64,000 nucleotides of DNA from Chelydra serpentina (taxonomy: Eukaryota; Chordata; Testudines; Chelydridae): contig JBAIAC010000054.1 in NCBI GenBank assembly GCA_037349315.1, positions 3,286,001-3,350,000 on the forward strand. Reading direction: 5' to 3'. How positions within the stretch are numbered: the stretch's first letter is position 1; every line of letters begins with the position of its first letter. The position numbers and the translations under genes are program-made. The notes below the pieces were generated by a model. It worked only from the letters and a program-made list of their open reading frames with translations. It did no database searches and had not been told where the DNA came from. Positions 11,450 through 23,642 of the stretch are shown in pieces.

Positions 11450-11975
11450 TCCGAGCCCAGCCACCTGTATCCCAGCCGAGCAGCCTGTATCCCAGCCGAG
11501 CAGCCTGTATCCCAGCCCAGCCGCCTGTATCCCAGCCCAGCCCCCTGCATCTGAGCCCAGCTGCCTGTATCCCAGCCGAGCAGCCTGTATCCCAGCCGAG
11601 CAGCCTGTATCCCAGCCCAGCCCCCTGCATCTGAGCCCAGCTGCCTGTATCCCAGCCCAGCCCCCTGCATCCCAGCCCAGCCCCCTGCATCCCAGCCCAG
11701 CCGCCTGCATCCCAGCCCAGCCGCCTGCATCCCAGCCCAGCCGCCTGCATCCCAGCCCAGCCCCCTGCATCCCAGCCCAGCCGCCTGCATCCCAGCCCAG
11801 CCCCCTGCATCCCAGCCCAGCCCCCTGCATCCCAGCCCAGCCCCCTCCATCTGAGCCAACCCAGCCCCCTGCACCTGAGTCCAGCTGCCTGTATCCCAGC
11901 CGAGCCCCCTGCACCCAGCCCAGCCCCCTGTATCCGAGCCCAGCCCCCTGCACCCAGCCCAGCCCCCTGCATTCC
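11450..11975. repeat. 20-bp minisatellite (about 25 units)
   Basis: Tandem 20-mers of the form CAGCC(G/C)AGC(A/C)(G/C)CCTG(T/C)ATCC. Two main variants alternate in blocks: a 'gagcagcctgtat' type on the left and a 'cagccccctgcat' type on the right. The array becomes irregular after 11845, with spacer changes. Because 20 is not a multiple of 3 and the unit lacks stops, several frames on both strands stay open for about 180-275 codons with a 20-residue protein period; these are not genes. Confidence 0.95.
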
Positions 11976-13623
11976 AGCACAAGCTCCATGTTCTCTATTC
12001 TGTTCTATGACCGGTCATGAACCACTTTTCCCAGCGGTAGCTGCCATCTGTCCCATGTGGCTTGTGTTCCATCTCCCCCTCTCGCCTTGGGGAGAAGTGG
12101 GCGTGCAGTGGAGTGCTTGGGTTTGAGAGGCTTTGGCTGGGTTTGCTAAACCTGCAGTGGCTCTGTGTTTCTGGGAGAGGAGGCCTGTTGGAGAAGTGTG
12201 CCTGGAACTTGGAGGAGAAGGTGGTGAGGATTGGGATGGTCCTTTGCTTCCGCGGCCCAGCACAGCCACCTGCATGCTGCCTTCACACCTAGTGCCAGAG
12301 CCCACTCCCTTCCCGCTACGCTGCAACACAAAGGCAAGCCTGCGGTGGCAGCCCCGGGAGTATGGCAGGCCCCAGAGGGAACCTAACTGGATTCTCTCAT
12401 GCCATGGCTCAGGATGTTCTGCAGACCTGCTGGTCCTTCTGCAGCCGCCGCTCACTCTCAGCTCACTGCACTGCCCCCCTTACGCACGGAGAACCCTGCC
12501 GAGACATTCCCTGTGATGCAGGGCAGCGGGCAGGCCCCTCGGGTCTGGCTCTGGAGCAAGCAACCTCGTTTCTGCTCTGTCTGTCCTTTCTCTGACTGTC
12601 CTGCTGCTGCAGTCCGGAGAGCTCCTTTGCACCACACTGGGCGCGTGGTGTGGGGCTGACACTGGCCCCAGTGGGAAGCCCTCGCACATGCCAGATGGTC
12701 TGGTGCACAATTGTGTGTGTGGCACAAGAAAGAGGAGCTCGTCTGTCGTCTTTACTGGAGCTCGGAGCCTGTCGGAACAGAACTGACGTCTTTGGACAGA
12801 AGGCAGCAGGGGTATCCTGGACAGGGCCTGTGGCTGGGCCTTTAATCAACAATCAAATACTTGAACCATATAATCTGTGTGGGGAATAAAGAGTTTCCTC
12901 CCTGCAGGCCCCTGGCATGGTGAGAAATGCTTCCCGGCCAGGCCCTGCCTGAGAGCCCACTGGGAGCCATGAGTCACCTCTGCTCGAAGCTGGTTTCCTT
13001 AAAGGTCAAGCACAGAAAGGGAGGCTTTCTTGCTCTCCAGCTGTGCTGCTGAGCCCTTTCCAAACCCCAGCGCCTTTCACCCTGTCTCTCTTGCATCCAC
13101 ACCCGGGCCTCCCTGGCAGGCCATCTCTAACCCTGGTACAGGCCCCCCCGCGGGTGATAAAAACCTTTCCTGGTATACAGATTGCTTTGGGCACTAACCC
13201 GCTGGGCTGGGCCTGGGGTAACCCTACCAGAAGCCTGAGGGGCCCTCTCTGTTCCAGGGGTGAGCAATGTCCCCATCCTCCATCTGTCTTGGCCAAAACA
13301 CTGCCGCGGTTCAGAGGGCACCACACCCAGCCGGCCCTGCTGAGCACTGGACAGAAACATGGAGCGAAGGGGGGAAGAAACCAAGCCCCCAGGAAAATGA
13401 AACCCTCCACGTAGTGGAGTGAGCAGCGGAGCACAGAGAGCGTGAGGGGAAAGGCAGATACAGGGTGTAGGGCAGGGGAGTTATGGGGAGGGGAGAATGA
13501 ATGATTCTTGTGGGAGACGTTGGGCAAGACGCGTCACCCTGCACTACACAACGCCCACCCATAGGATCAGCAGAAGGCAGGCGCCCAAGCAGACATTGGT
13601 TTCTAAAGGGGTCTGGAGGAGGG
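11976..13623. other. Unclassified sequence
   Basis: GC-rich, with many overlapping open frames on both strands but none with a recognisable protein domain, codon bias or splice-bounded exon that I can support. No repeat family recognised. Confidence 0.4.
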
Positions 13624-13631
13624 GGAGCAGT

Positions 13632-13880
13632 CAGGGCCAGCGCTTCCACTAGGCGACCCTAGGCGGTCGCCTAGGGCGGCAGGATTTGGGGGCGGCATTT
13701 CGCTGCCCTCGGCGGCATTTCGGCGGCGACTCATTTCCCAGTGGCGATTCAGCGGCAAGAAAAGTGGCCACCGAAATGCTGCCGAGAACGCAGCTTCAGA
13801 GGAGCCGCCGCCGAAACGCCGCCAATTATGGCGGAGGAGCGCTGCTGCCTAAGGCGGCAAAAACCCTGGCGCCACTACTG
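13632..13880. mobile_element. Foldback hAT-type element
   Basis: Begins CAGGGCCAGCGCTTCC and ends with ...AACCCTGGCGCCACTACTG, inverted with divergence. Flanks GGAGCAGT (13624-13631) and GGAGCGGT (13881-13888) give an 8-bp duplication with one mismatch. The interior is dominated by GGCGGCATTTCGGCGG-like palindromic units and the self-complementary GGCGGTCGCCTAGGGCGGC region, so the RNA or single strand would fold into long hairpins. No coding capacity. Confidence 0.8.
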
Positions 13881-13888
13881 GGAGCGGT

Positions 13889-15835
13889 GCCCTTTCTGCC
13901 TGGTCATGAGCTAGCAAAAGCCCTAAGGGGCTGGTAGTTTTAGCCTATAAAATAAATCAATGATAAGCGCGGGATGAGCAAATGTCAGGAATGTCAAGTC
14001 TGCCCTTCTCGGTTTTTCTGGAGATTTCCTGGGATGTGGAGAAATGGAGCCAGAGAAATGGACTGGGAGCGCGGGGGCCCCTTAATGGACAAGTGTTTCT
14101 CCCAGATGTGTGTCAGGCATTTGCACCAAGTAGGTTTAACCAGTCTGACTAAAACCATCACACCCTCTTGCGTCGTCAGGCTGGTGTCTGTGAGGGCATA
14201 ACCTCGCTAGCTCTCCCCTCATCCACAGAGCCTACAATAAACACACTGGGCGCCGCTTCATTTTCCCATGTAAAAACAGAAAAAAACTACTCTTCAAAGG
14301 CTGAGACAAATCCCCCTTGCAGGGCTTCTTTACCCCACAGCCAGAGGCAGGTACAATACGACACAATTCGTCTTCACCCCTTTGCAGGTCAGGTCACCTT
14401 TACCAAGTGACAAGAGCAGACTTGACTTGAACATCCCAATGAGAGATGTCTGCTGCAAGGTGAGGAATAACCCGGGCTCCTGCTGGCCTGGTCTGGAGCC
14501 ACAGCCTCCCCTTGGGAACAGACTGCTGCCCGGGATCTCTGCTCGCCGGGCTAGATGGACCCCCAACAGTTCACATTCACCAGGGGCATTGGAAGTTGAG
14601 GGGCCACAGTGGAGCTCTGGGTTATATTTACTTGGCCTACATTTGGTCCGCAAAGATGAGCCGAGGGCTGTTTGATCTGAGGAGCTTCTGTGTGGGGTCC
14701 GGGTGAAGTGTCATTGGGGTCAGGTCTTCCTGTGCTCATTGCTGCAGAGCTAAAAGCAGAACTAACCTAAACTCAACTCCATAGTCCCCAGCTGAGAAGT
14801 GGGTGAACTCTGGTTGGTTACCCATCTTCACCCTCCACTACAGCTGCCCGGCTGCACTGGCAGGTCCTGCTGGCTCAGGCTGGCGCGGCGCAAGGGTGGG
14901 GCTCTGGGGTTGCTGGTTAATACACAATGCTCTTCCCTGTCCTTTTGCCTCTCTCGTATGGCTGTGGCTGAACACTCTGTCCACAGACCTGGGGCAGCTC
15001 TCAGCTCTCTTACTGGCCCCTTCCCACAGCATGGCTTGAACATTCATCTCCCTGATGGCCATGTAAAAACTCGGAGAGATTTCCAGGGTCACAGGCTGCC
15101 ATCTAATGACCCAGCATTAGGCTGGGACCTCTTGATGGGCGGAAATTCCTTCCTGTGCCTTTTGGCCTATGCACCACTGAGAGCTGATGGGGGGATCCCA
15201 CGGAGAGCTAGCGGGTACATTAGCCAGGCCCCCTGTCGTCAGCCATATGGTTTGTGTTTGTTTGGCTCCCGTCATGTCCTCGCAATGAAAGCACCCTGTA
15301 AGTAGCCAGCGCATTTGCTTCCGGCAGTCTCAGAATTGGTGGGTTTGCTGCAGGGGGCAGGTGGGAGCCTCCGCTCCCAAAGGAGAATGGCTAACGGCTG
15401 CCAGAGAACAGACGAGTCTCTGCGTCCCTGGCCTAGGGCTGGTGAAAGGCGCTGTGGTGGCAGCCCTGGATACTGATGTCCTTTATCCTCTGGACAGGCC
15501 CAGCCTGGGAAGCAGCAATGCAAACGTACACACCCCAACCTCTCACTCCTTTGCAACCTAAACCTTGCTTCTTAGTCACAGTGGCAACTCTGTGACATCA
15601 CACTGATGTCCATGGCAACAGCCGGTGATGTCATCAGCACAGGATGACGACTTCACTCCAGCCTATGTACAAGGCAGGGAAGCCAAGAGAAAGCTCAAAG
15701 GCCTCCATAGCAGCAAAGGGAATCCAGGAAAAGCTGCATTTGGGAAATACTCTCCTTTAGTGACACCTCTGCAGGGTGAGAGTCTCACTTGAGCTTTTCT
15801 CTGAGCTCCTTGACTCTGATTATTTCTTGTGTGTA
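13889..15835. other. Unclassified sequence
   Basis: Nearly 2 kb with no recognised exon, RNA gene or interspersed repeat. A cluster of TGATGTCA/TGACATCA-like sites at 15590-15650 is noted without functional claim. Confidence 0.4.
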
Positions 15836-15837
15836 TT

Positions 15838-16445
15838 ATCATAGTGCGTAGGACTCGCAGTCACAGATCAGGGCCCCAGTGTACTAGGAGCTGTACAAAC
15901 ACAGAACAGGATGATGGTCCCTGCCCCAAGCGGCTTACAATCCAAGTATAAGACAAGGCACAACAGCTGGGTGGAGACAGACAGACGGGGAGGACAAGGA
16001 CATGATGAGACAATACTGCTCAGTATGGCAGGCAGTGGTCTCAGCACACACCAGTGGCCCAACCGTTGTCAGGTTTGTTGCGGGGATCATGCCAAAGGAG
16101 AGTTTGAGGAGGGTATTGAAGGAGGATAATGAGGTGCTTTTGTGGACATTTACAGGGAGCGCCTCCCATGCGTGAGGGACAGCAGGGGGGAAACTACGAA
16201 GGTGTTTGAAAACGTAGCAAGCAGGTGATGGAAGCTGACGTCAGGGGCCAATGAGAAGCAGGAGTTGACTTTTTGAGAGTGAATGAGAACTGGTAGGTCA
16301 GGTAGGGAAGGGCCACGCCGGGCCTTGGAAGTGTAGACAAGTAGCTTATGTTTGATACGGCAGAGAAGGGGGACCCAGCAGAGGCATGCAGAGAGGGTGA
16401 CATGATCAAAGCAAGGGGACAGGAGAAGGATCATTGAAGCAGCAT
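15838..16445 (+). mobile_element. Old retroposon fragment, family A (L3/MIR-like)
   Basis: Shares the series gtactaggagctgtacaaac, 'acagaacagg', 'cttacaatc', 'agacagacagac', 'gtctcagcacac' and 'tgtttgaaaa' with the copies at 25755-26130 and 43620-43800. The three copies are widely diverged. No terminal repeats or open frame are visible. I regard it as an old non-LTR-derived or SINE-like family; the exact class is uncertain. Confidence 0.55.
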
Positions 16446-16885
16446 TGTGAATAGATCAGAGCAGGGCAAGACTGAATTTGTGAGGGCTAGTCTCTGGCTT
16501 AGAAACTGTCAGTCATCCAATCAGAGAGTGGAGATAATACCATGTGACTCAGGCGACCAACCATGACATGACTCATGAGCAGCAAAGTGAACACATTGTG
16601 AACCCCCCGCACGGTGCCTTTGGCAGACACGTGAATCCAGTGCAGAGAACTCGCTAGTTTGTAAGCTATGCAGGAACCAAAGCAGCAGCTGAGCCAGCTC
16701 CATTGCTCTTCTCAGAGCTCACCAGGGCTTGGAGCCAGGTGGGAAAGGGTCAGGAGGACCGAGGGTTTCACATGCTTTGCTTCCACACTCACCAGAGCTC
16801 CCACCAAGGGTCACAGCCCTCCCCGCTGCGGTGCAGGTACCCTACTGGGCTAGGACAGTGAGCACAAGCCAGCACAGTAGTGAGC
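16446..16885. other. Unclassified sequence
   Basis: No gene or recognisable repeat in this interval. Confidence 0.4.
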
Positions 16886-17005
16886 GGGTGACCAGATGTC
16901 CCGATTTTATAGGGACAGTCCCGATTTTTGGGTCTTTTTCTTATATAGGCTCCTATTACCCCCCACTCCCTGTCCCGATTTTTCACACTTGCTGTCTGCG
17001 GACAC
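16886..17005. mobile_element. Mariner/Tc1-type MITE (copy 1)
   Basis: Begins GGGTGACCAGATGTCCCG and ends near cttgctgtctgcggacac. It is the same family as 61491-61612 in opposite orientation: both contain cccgattttatagggaca and gtcccgatttttcaca. Here the left TA flank has mutated to GC and the right terminal repeat has decayed. Confidence 0.75.
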
Positions 17006-18371
17006 TAAGTGAGCATCCACCTCTGCCATGCTCTTGAGCACTTTCAAGCAGAGGGCTAGCCCACCTGCCCGCTCACTCTCTGTTGACCCAGGGGTGTGAC
17101 ATGCCAGCTCAGGGGCATAGTTAGGTGTCCACCCCCCTGCACACAGGCTGCCTTGCTTAGCAGCCGGGTCCGCTCCACTCGACACCGAAGGGCAAGGTTT
17201 GGTTGTGCATTAAGAATGGTGCTAGAGCCCTGCTCTCCAGGCTAGCCGACAGCATGGCTTTGGCTAGTGCAAGTTGGAACATGTCCCTGTCCTCACTTGA
17301 GCACTGGCTATCGCTGCGCTGGCTGCCACCCCGTTTGGGAATCCGCCTGGCATGTCTCGTGCTCACTGCCCCACCGACACTGCAGGGGCTTATTTTCACA
17401 GGCCTTTCCCTGCCCGTGGATTCCTCACTTCTGCAGGTTAATGGAGCTGCTGTGACCCCTGGTGCCCAAAGTCCCTAGCGAGGGCATGTGTCTGCTATAT
17501 CTGAAGGCTGGAGTGGGGCTTTTTCCTTGGCCAGCCACTTTCCCCATTCCTGTGGCACCTGCTTTTCCTTGGGTTTCAGGTGTCCTAGGAAACCGGTGGA
17601 TCCAAGACTCTAGTTCTCTCTCGCTAGGCTTTCCCATCACCCTCGTTCCCACGTTACTGACGCACAAGCAGGGCTGTGCTGGACCTGGCTCTGTGCTCCG
17701 TTATCTTGGCTGGGTTTTTAATACCAGAAGAAATTAGATCAGGTTTTGGAGCAATATTGACGCCGTTATTAGTAACTGGCTGTTCTTCCTTCAGCCGTGC
17801 AAGCCAGTGCTGGCCATCAAAGACAGGATGAGTGTAGCAGGAATGCTGGAGCCCCAAATGTTTGTTGTAGAATTCTGTAAAAGGGGGCTTGGGGGTGGTT
17901 TATTTTATTTTATTTTAATTTTGTTGCCAATCCAAAGGGCTTGTGATGGGAGGGAGCCAGCTGTGGGCCAAGGGAGCAGCTTGGAGGGTGCTAAGTGCTC
18001 CATTCAGGCTTTACGTTTCCCATCTCGGCAGGCAGGAGCAATCACGGTCCAGGAGGGGGAAGCAGGCGGCCTACACCGGCCCAGCGGGGGAGCGGAAGGT
18101 TTCCTTTGCACTGGTCATTTTACAGGCTGACTGGACTGTTGTGGGCTGTGCTCGAAAACATTCCCGATGGAGTATGGAAAAGAGCACAGCTGCAGTCAGC
18201 TAATGGGAGCACATTGATGTGGCTCTTTGGCTTAGTTCACTAGCACATCCCCTTCAGATAGCACAAGAGGGCAAACGGGGTCATATCCCTAAAAGTTTTC
18301 TTGGCTTAAAGGGATTCTGCCCCTTTTATCTTAACGCTTGGGCTCCCACTAAGGAGTCAGTCTTGGTCTCT
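17006..18371. other. Unclassified sequence
   Basis: No exon, RNA gene or repeat family recognised. A short T/A-rich run of ttttattttattttatttt type lies at about 17900. Confidence 0.4.
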
Positions 18372-18617
18372 GGGGATGTGTCTGCACTGCACTATGCCCC
18401 CTGCGGCTGGCCTGCATCAGCTGACCCGGGATCGCAGGGCTTGGGCTGTGGAGCTATAAAATTGCAGGGTAGATGTTCGGACTTGGGCTGGAGTCCTCAG
18501 GGTCCCAGAGCCAGGGCTCCCGCCCGAGCCTGTAGGCCCCCAGCCTGAGCCCTGTGAGCCCAAGTGAGCTGACAGAGGCCAGCTGTGGCTGTTTTATTGC
18601 AGTGTTGACGTGGCCAT
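18372..18617. mobile_element. Harbinger-like MITE (tentative)
   Basis: The left end ggggatgtgtctgcactgca and the right end, read inverted as atggccacgtcaacactgca, are similar and resemble the gtctacactnca ends of other Harbinger MITEs. No TWA target duplication is preserved, and the interior GC-rich sequence is unlike the two better copies. Confidence 0.4.
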
Positions 18618-18974
18618 AGGACAAGTTCCTGAAGAACTCACCTAGTTCCTACTGAAGGGACAGTCTAGAATGTCCTATGTTTGTGAGAGGCAAGACGGAC
18701 ACAATGTCCGGCTGGGCAGAAATACTATTGGAGGAGAGCACTGTAGCCACGTATGCTGCCAGCGGCATTAAATGCCATGTAACAAGCACAGAACATTTGG
18801 TAGACTTGCCAAATCCTGCTAGTCTGTGCCAAGCAAGGGCTTACAAATTACTTCACTGGATGAGCTTTCATTAACTATGAAATCTCCTCATTTTCCCATT
18901 GCCTCTTTAGCTCATTGTTCTTTACAAAATAAAATTAAAAAGTGCAAACCCAAGGGCATTATTTTCTCACTTGC
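18618..18974. other. Unclassified sequence
   Basis: No gene or repeat recognised. Confidence 0.35.
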
Positions 18975-19605
18975 TAACCAGTGCGCTGCTGTGGCCAAAA
19001 CGGCTAATGTGATCCTGGGATGCATAAAAATGGGAATCTTGAGCAGGAGTAGAGAGATTATTTTACTTCACTGCTGCTGGAATAATGTGTCCAGTTGTGG
19101 TGTCCACAATTCAAGAAGGAGGTTGATAAACTGGAGAGGGTTCAGAGAAGAGCCATGAGAATGATTAAAGGATTAGGAAACCTGCCTTAGAGTGATAGAC
19201 TTAAGGAGCTCAATCTATATGGCTTAACAAAGAGACGGTTAAGGGGTGATTGGTCACTGTCTATAAGTACCTACATGTGCAGCAAGTATTTAATAATGGG
19301 CTCTTCAGTCTAGCAGAGAAAGGTTTCACATGATCCAATGGCTGGAAGTTGAATCTAGACACATTCAGATTGGAAATAAGGTGTACATTTTTAACAGTGA
19401 AAGTTGACCACTGGAACAACTTACCAAGAGTGGTGGATTCTCCATCGCTGGCAGTTTTTAAATCAAGACTGGCTGTTTTTCTAAAAGATCTGCTGTAACT
19501 GGAATTATTGTGGTGCAAGTCTCTGGCCTGTGCTATACAGGAGGTCAGACTGGATGATCACAATGGTTCCTTCTGACCTCGGAATCCATGAATCTTTGAA
19601 TTGCA
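18975..19605 (+). mobile_element. Old CR1 LINE fragment, 3' end
   Basis: Remnant of the CR1 ORF2 C-terminus and 3' untranslated region. Recognisable blocks correspond to 'gtggccaaaacggctaatg', 'atcctgggatgcat', 'gagagggttcagagaagagcc', 'gaatctagacacattcag' and 'ggtcagactggatgatca', ending in the CR1 tail aatccatgaatctttgaa. Frameshifts and stops occur throughout. It is much older than the CR1 copies at 23731, 33064 and 60019 and belongs to another subfamily. Confidence 0.85.
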
Positions 19606-20634
19606 TCATCCAGAGATTGAATTCCCCTCTCCCATCCAGGGACCCCTCCAGGTCAGGGTCGAGGGGCTCTGACAGACGGTGGTATGGGGGGAGTTAGCAC
19701 TGAGTAGGGCACCTTGTTCTCCAAGGCTATCAAGCCAACAGGTTTGTCCAGAACAAATTCATTCCCTCTCTATCCACAGGAGCCTCCTCCCTTGGAATTC
19801 CTGATTATCTAGGAATAGCTTCAGCTCACTTTATTGGTGCTGAAGTTGGATTCCTGGCAGACTGACTGCCCCGTGGAAAAGCACCTCTAGCAAATAGGGC
19901 GTACTGCCCCAAGGAAGCGCAAGGGCTGTCATCAGCGTGTTTATGTAACATAAGTATTACAAATGGCTATGGGCCACAAGCCAATACACTGAGGACACAC
20001 AGACAGCACTAGGGCTGTGCTCATTAGGGAGATAAATCTTTCTTTCCGCACATGGTGCATCATCATTAGCCATCTGTATAAATACCATGCAGCTCTGCAG
20101 TGAAAACGACAGGGAAGCTTGGGATACAGAGCCTCGTGCCTCTAGGGCACCAGTTCACGTGGGGCAGAGCTGAGAGAGATGGGCTGATTGGAAGCTTTTA
20201 CCATCTTGGGCAGCCAATGGGACCTGAAGCAGGTGGATCTAATTTGGGTGCCAGTGGACTGGTGTACATTTCACTAGCCTGTCCTGCCCTGGGAGCTTCG
20301 TCAAGGGAGACTCCAAATCCCGGAACTACTGTACATCTCAGCGGATGAGAAAAGGCAAAGCTCCTTTTTCAAATGCTTTATTTGCACATGAATTTACTGG
20401 TCATTTTTATATCTGCATGGCTAAGGGCCAGAGGTTGGCGATGTACAAAAGGGGGAGCTGTCTTTATTCCTCCATAGCTGTGTTCAGATACACTGGGGGT
20501 GGACAGCCTTATGAACACCTAAACTTCAGGCTGTTCTGGTTTTAATTCGAGCCTTGTGCTCTTTGAGTTACTATAACTGTTAAAGCCATGGAACGGTGTA
20601 TTAGTTGCTAAGACGTATTAGCTTAGATAATAAT
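19606..20634. other. Unclassified sequence
   Basis: No exon, RNA gene or repeat family recognised. Confidence 0.4.
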
Positions 20635-20835
20635 AATTTGCACTTCTGCTTCCTAGCTCTCAAAGTGCTTCACCAAGGTAGGAATACATTCTCTCTACTT
20701 TACGGATGAGAAAAATGAGGCAGAGAGGGGGGAGGTGATCTGCCCAAGGTCACAGAGTAAGTCAGGGGCACAGCAGGGAGTAGAATACATCACTCCTAAA
20801 TTCCAAGCCACACCCTTATCCATTGGCTCAGCTGG
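20635..20835 (+). mobile_element. MIR/CORE-type SINE fragment
   Basis: Contains the MIR core series: 'tttacggatgagaaaaatga', 'ggcagagagg', 'gaggtgatctgcccaagg' and 'tcacagagtaagtcagggg'. This core is shared by amniote MIR/CORE-SINEs. The tRNA head is not preserved. Confidence 0.8.
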
Positions 20836-21171
20836 TCTCTGAGATGAGCGGATGCACTTTTTACCCTACTCTGTTCTCTAACTGTGGACTAACTTGGAAT
20901 CATCTGGCTCGTTCTGACTTTTCCCCCTTGTGACCAGATACTTTCTTTGTAATGTCTTACAAATGTGTTACATTTAAAGAACAGCAACAACAGCCTTTCC
21001 TTTCCTCCTGCAGGTCCAACATGTACAGTGCAGCCTCAAGCTAATGTCCAAACTAAACTCCAGGATCACCATTGAAGTACCAACACTTCTGGGGTCGAGA
21101 ATGGCAGCTGTGTAGCAGCACGCAGCAAGAAAGCAAAACCTTTGAGTGGAGTGAAGACTCATGCCCTATCC

Positions 21172-21391
21172 CGGTGGGTCTCAAACTTTTGTACTGGTGA
21201 GCCCTTTCACGTAGCAAGTCTCTGGGTGCGACCCCCCATATACATTAAAAACACTTTTACATATATTTAACTCCATTATAAATGCTGGAGACAAAGTGGG
21301 ATTTGGGGTGGAGGCTGACAGATTGCGACCCCCCCATGTAATAACCTCATGACCCCCTGAGGGTTCCTGAGCCCCAGTTTGAGAACTCCTG
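21172..21391. mobile_element. hAT MITE with perfect 8-bp TSD
   Basis: Left end CGGTGGGTCTCAAACTTTTG; right end on the other strand CAGGAGTTCTCAAACTGGGG. Both sides carry CCCTATCC (21164-21171 and 21392-21399). The 220-bp interior has 'gggtgcgacccccc' and 'ttgcgacccccc' runs but no transposase. Confidence 0.93.
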
Positions 21392-21714
21392 CCCTATCCA
21401 ATTAAAACTGTAGGGGGAGTTTAGGTGGCAAAATTTAGCATGGTTGGAACTTTGCAGCAATATTGGCATTAGCATTTGTGTTGAGTTGGGCCCAATTTGC
21501 ATATTCCGAACCTGATTTTGACCCTGTCTAAAGTTGGAGCATTTGACAGAATCTACCACTACAAATTGCTCGGTCTAGTAAGATCTGTAGGGATTGGTGG
21601 ATATGAACTCTGAGTAATAAAGCAATTATAGTGGACTCAGAAGGCGATTATAATAGGAGATGAAAATGAAAATTTAAGAATGAGTGAGACAAGTGTGTAT
21701 AATGTCATTAACTT

Positions 21715-22575
21715 TATTCAACATTTATAGTGAGTGTTTGATTAAATTAATCGAAGAAAGTATAGAGATGAATGGAAAATGAATGAACATTTGTTAGGCA
21801 GATGACCCAGTGCTGTTTTCTGATTCAGAAGACGCTCCGATGAACTTAATGGAGATTATATATGAATATGGCAATAAATATGGTCTAGCGTTGAATGTGG
21901 ACAAGACAAAAACTACGGTGGTATGCAAGGACCCTGGGAAAATATGCAAAATTCCAGTGAACAACACAGCCGTACAGCATGTGAGAAACTATTGCTACCT
22001 AGATTCATTCCAGAAGATGGACGATTGGATATTGAAGTTAGAACCAGAATTGCAGGAGCAAAAGAGCCATTCTGGAAGCATAAACATCTGATGAGAAGGG
22101 ACATAAATCTGAAGACTAAATTCCAGCTCTTAAAAACTTACATTTGGTCTGTGTTAAATCACAGCTGTGAAACATGGGCATTCAAACAATCAGCAATAAA
22201 AAAATTACAATGATTCAAATTATGGTGTTATAAAAGAATTCTGAAAATATCATGTGTAGACTGTGTAACCAATGAAAAAACTATTGGAGATGGCTGGAAT
22301 GCAGCAAATGCTAGTCAGAGATTGTATGAAAAGAAAGATTGATTTGCAGGGAACAATTTAAGAGGTCCAGGACGCGATGTACATTTACAGGCACCGGAGG
22401 GGAGAGCTGATGGCAGAAGATCACGAGGCAGAAAACGATGTTGGATGGATGATGTGATAGCCTGGTGGATAAGAAGGACTATTCATCCACAGAGAGATTA
22501 GCAGAGGATTGTGTGGAACAGGCTAGCATGGTTGCCAACCTTCAGTAATGGAGATGCCTCATGAGAAGAAGAATG
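21715..22575 (+). pseudogene. RTE/BovB-like LINE remnant (reverse transcriptase C-terminal half)
   Basis: Fragments in more than one frame show a decayed non-LTR reverse transcriptase. Around 21800 the ADD of the catalytic motif C is followed by PVLFSDSED. Further on come YGLALNVDKTKTTVVCK, RIAGAKEPFWKHKHLMRRDI, LLKTYIWSVLNHSCETW and GRRSRGRKRCWMDDV. The CETW and SRGRKRxWxDDV blocks are typical of the RTE/BovB-type C-terminus. The frame is broken at 22091 and 22213, and the endonuclease and N-terminal reverse-transcriptase parts are missing. These enzymes nick target DNA and copy the element RNA there. This copy cannot be functional. Confidence 0.7.
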
Positions 22576-23344
22576 TGGGAGGTTCCTCTGAGCCAGAGTT
22601 TGGTTTGGCCCAACTCTGTTTTTGTGGCTCAAGATATGTGAGAGAACACAGGGCTGGGTGGGACTGTATGCAAATCACTGCCATCTGCTGGTTGGCGTTA
22701 GACCTGCTCCAGTGTTTGTGATTGTCTTGTCTGGCAGCACCTGGAGGCCTGAAGAAAAGAAAGTCCCACCCTGCTCTCAGCCAGAATGGAGAATTTGACC
22801 CTTAAAGGTGAAGGCTGAGCTCCTCCAGCAGTTCCCAAAGCCCATGCCCTTTAGAGAGTCATCGCTGACCAAGGGGCTTAGGAAGACGGGGCTGTGGGAT
22901 ACAGTGTAAAAATAGAGACACTGGATATAAAAAGCATGGTTCTAATTTTAAACCTCTGTTGCGAGCTAATTTAGGCAGCTAATTAAATGAAAAACTTGAT
23001 GAGCTTCTAATTTGCCAATTATATCCATCTGCTTTATTGCTGCTTTGAAAAGCAATCTGCATTAGATGCCACTGTGTGAGTCACTGCGATCAGTCAGAGA
23101 AAGCCCCAAGGGCTTTATATATTCCAGGGCAATAGCTAAATGCAGCCCTTGGGAATCTGTCTGTGGGCTTGTGTTAATTGTGGGCCTTGAGGGGATTAAC
23201 CTAGGGGGAGATTCATGCCTTTTCTACATGGCGAATTTTACCAGCACAATTATACTGGCATCATTAAACTGCTACACTTCTAGCAGGCTAACTCCCACTG
23301 TGGACACTCTGTTCTGATTTAGCTTAAACCACATCCAAAGAGAC
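22576..23344. other. Unclassified; right part resembles a decayed MITE
   Basis: No exon is recognised. The blocks at 23200-23344 and 23646-23730 (gcagcacaattatactgg-like and gttataccagtgtaac) look like two halves of an older MITE split by the Harbinger MITE at 23348. Confidence 0.4.
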
Positions 23345-23347
23345 TTA

Positions 23348-23642
23348 GGGCTTGTCTACACTACCCAACCGATTCGGCGCGTAGCGATCGATCTTCTGGG
23401 GATTGATTTATCGCGTCTCATCTAGACGCGATAAATCGATCCCAGAAGCGCTCCCCGTCGACTCCGGAACTCCAGCTCTGCGCAAGGAGTAAGTGGAGTC
23501 AACGGGGGAGCGATCCTGCGCTGCGTGGACCCGAAGTAAGTACATTTAATTCGATCTAAGATACGTCGACTTCAGCGACGCTATTCTTGTAGCTGAAGTT
23601 GCATATCTTAGATCGATCACCCCCCCTAGTGTAGACCAGACC
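23348..23642. mobile_element. PIF/Harbinger MITE with TTA target duplication (copy 1)
   Basis: Left end GGGCTTGTCTACACTA; right end on the other strand GGTCTGGTCTACACTA. TTA flanks both ends (23345-23347 and 23643-23645), the 3-bp TWA duplication of PIF/Harbinger elements. Internally it carries two palindromic modules: a gatcgat...atcgatc arm pair with tcgcgtctcatctagacgcg at its centre, and agatacgtcgacttcagc paired with gctgaagttgcatatctt. Related to 26309-26605. Confidence 0.9.

Noticed and set aside
11165..12020. Proline-rich or glycine/tryptophan-rich proteins on both strands
   Set aside because: They are translations of a 20-bp tandem repeat that lacks stop codons in several frames.
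15590..15650. Cluster of CRE-like TGATGTCA sites as an enhancer
   Set aside because: Short palindromic motifs occur by chance at this length; no further support in the sequence.
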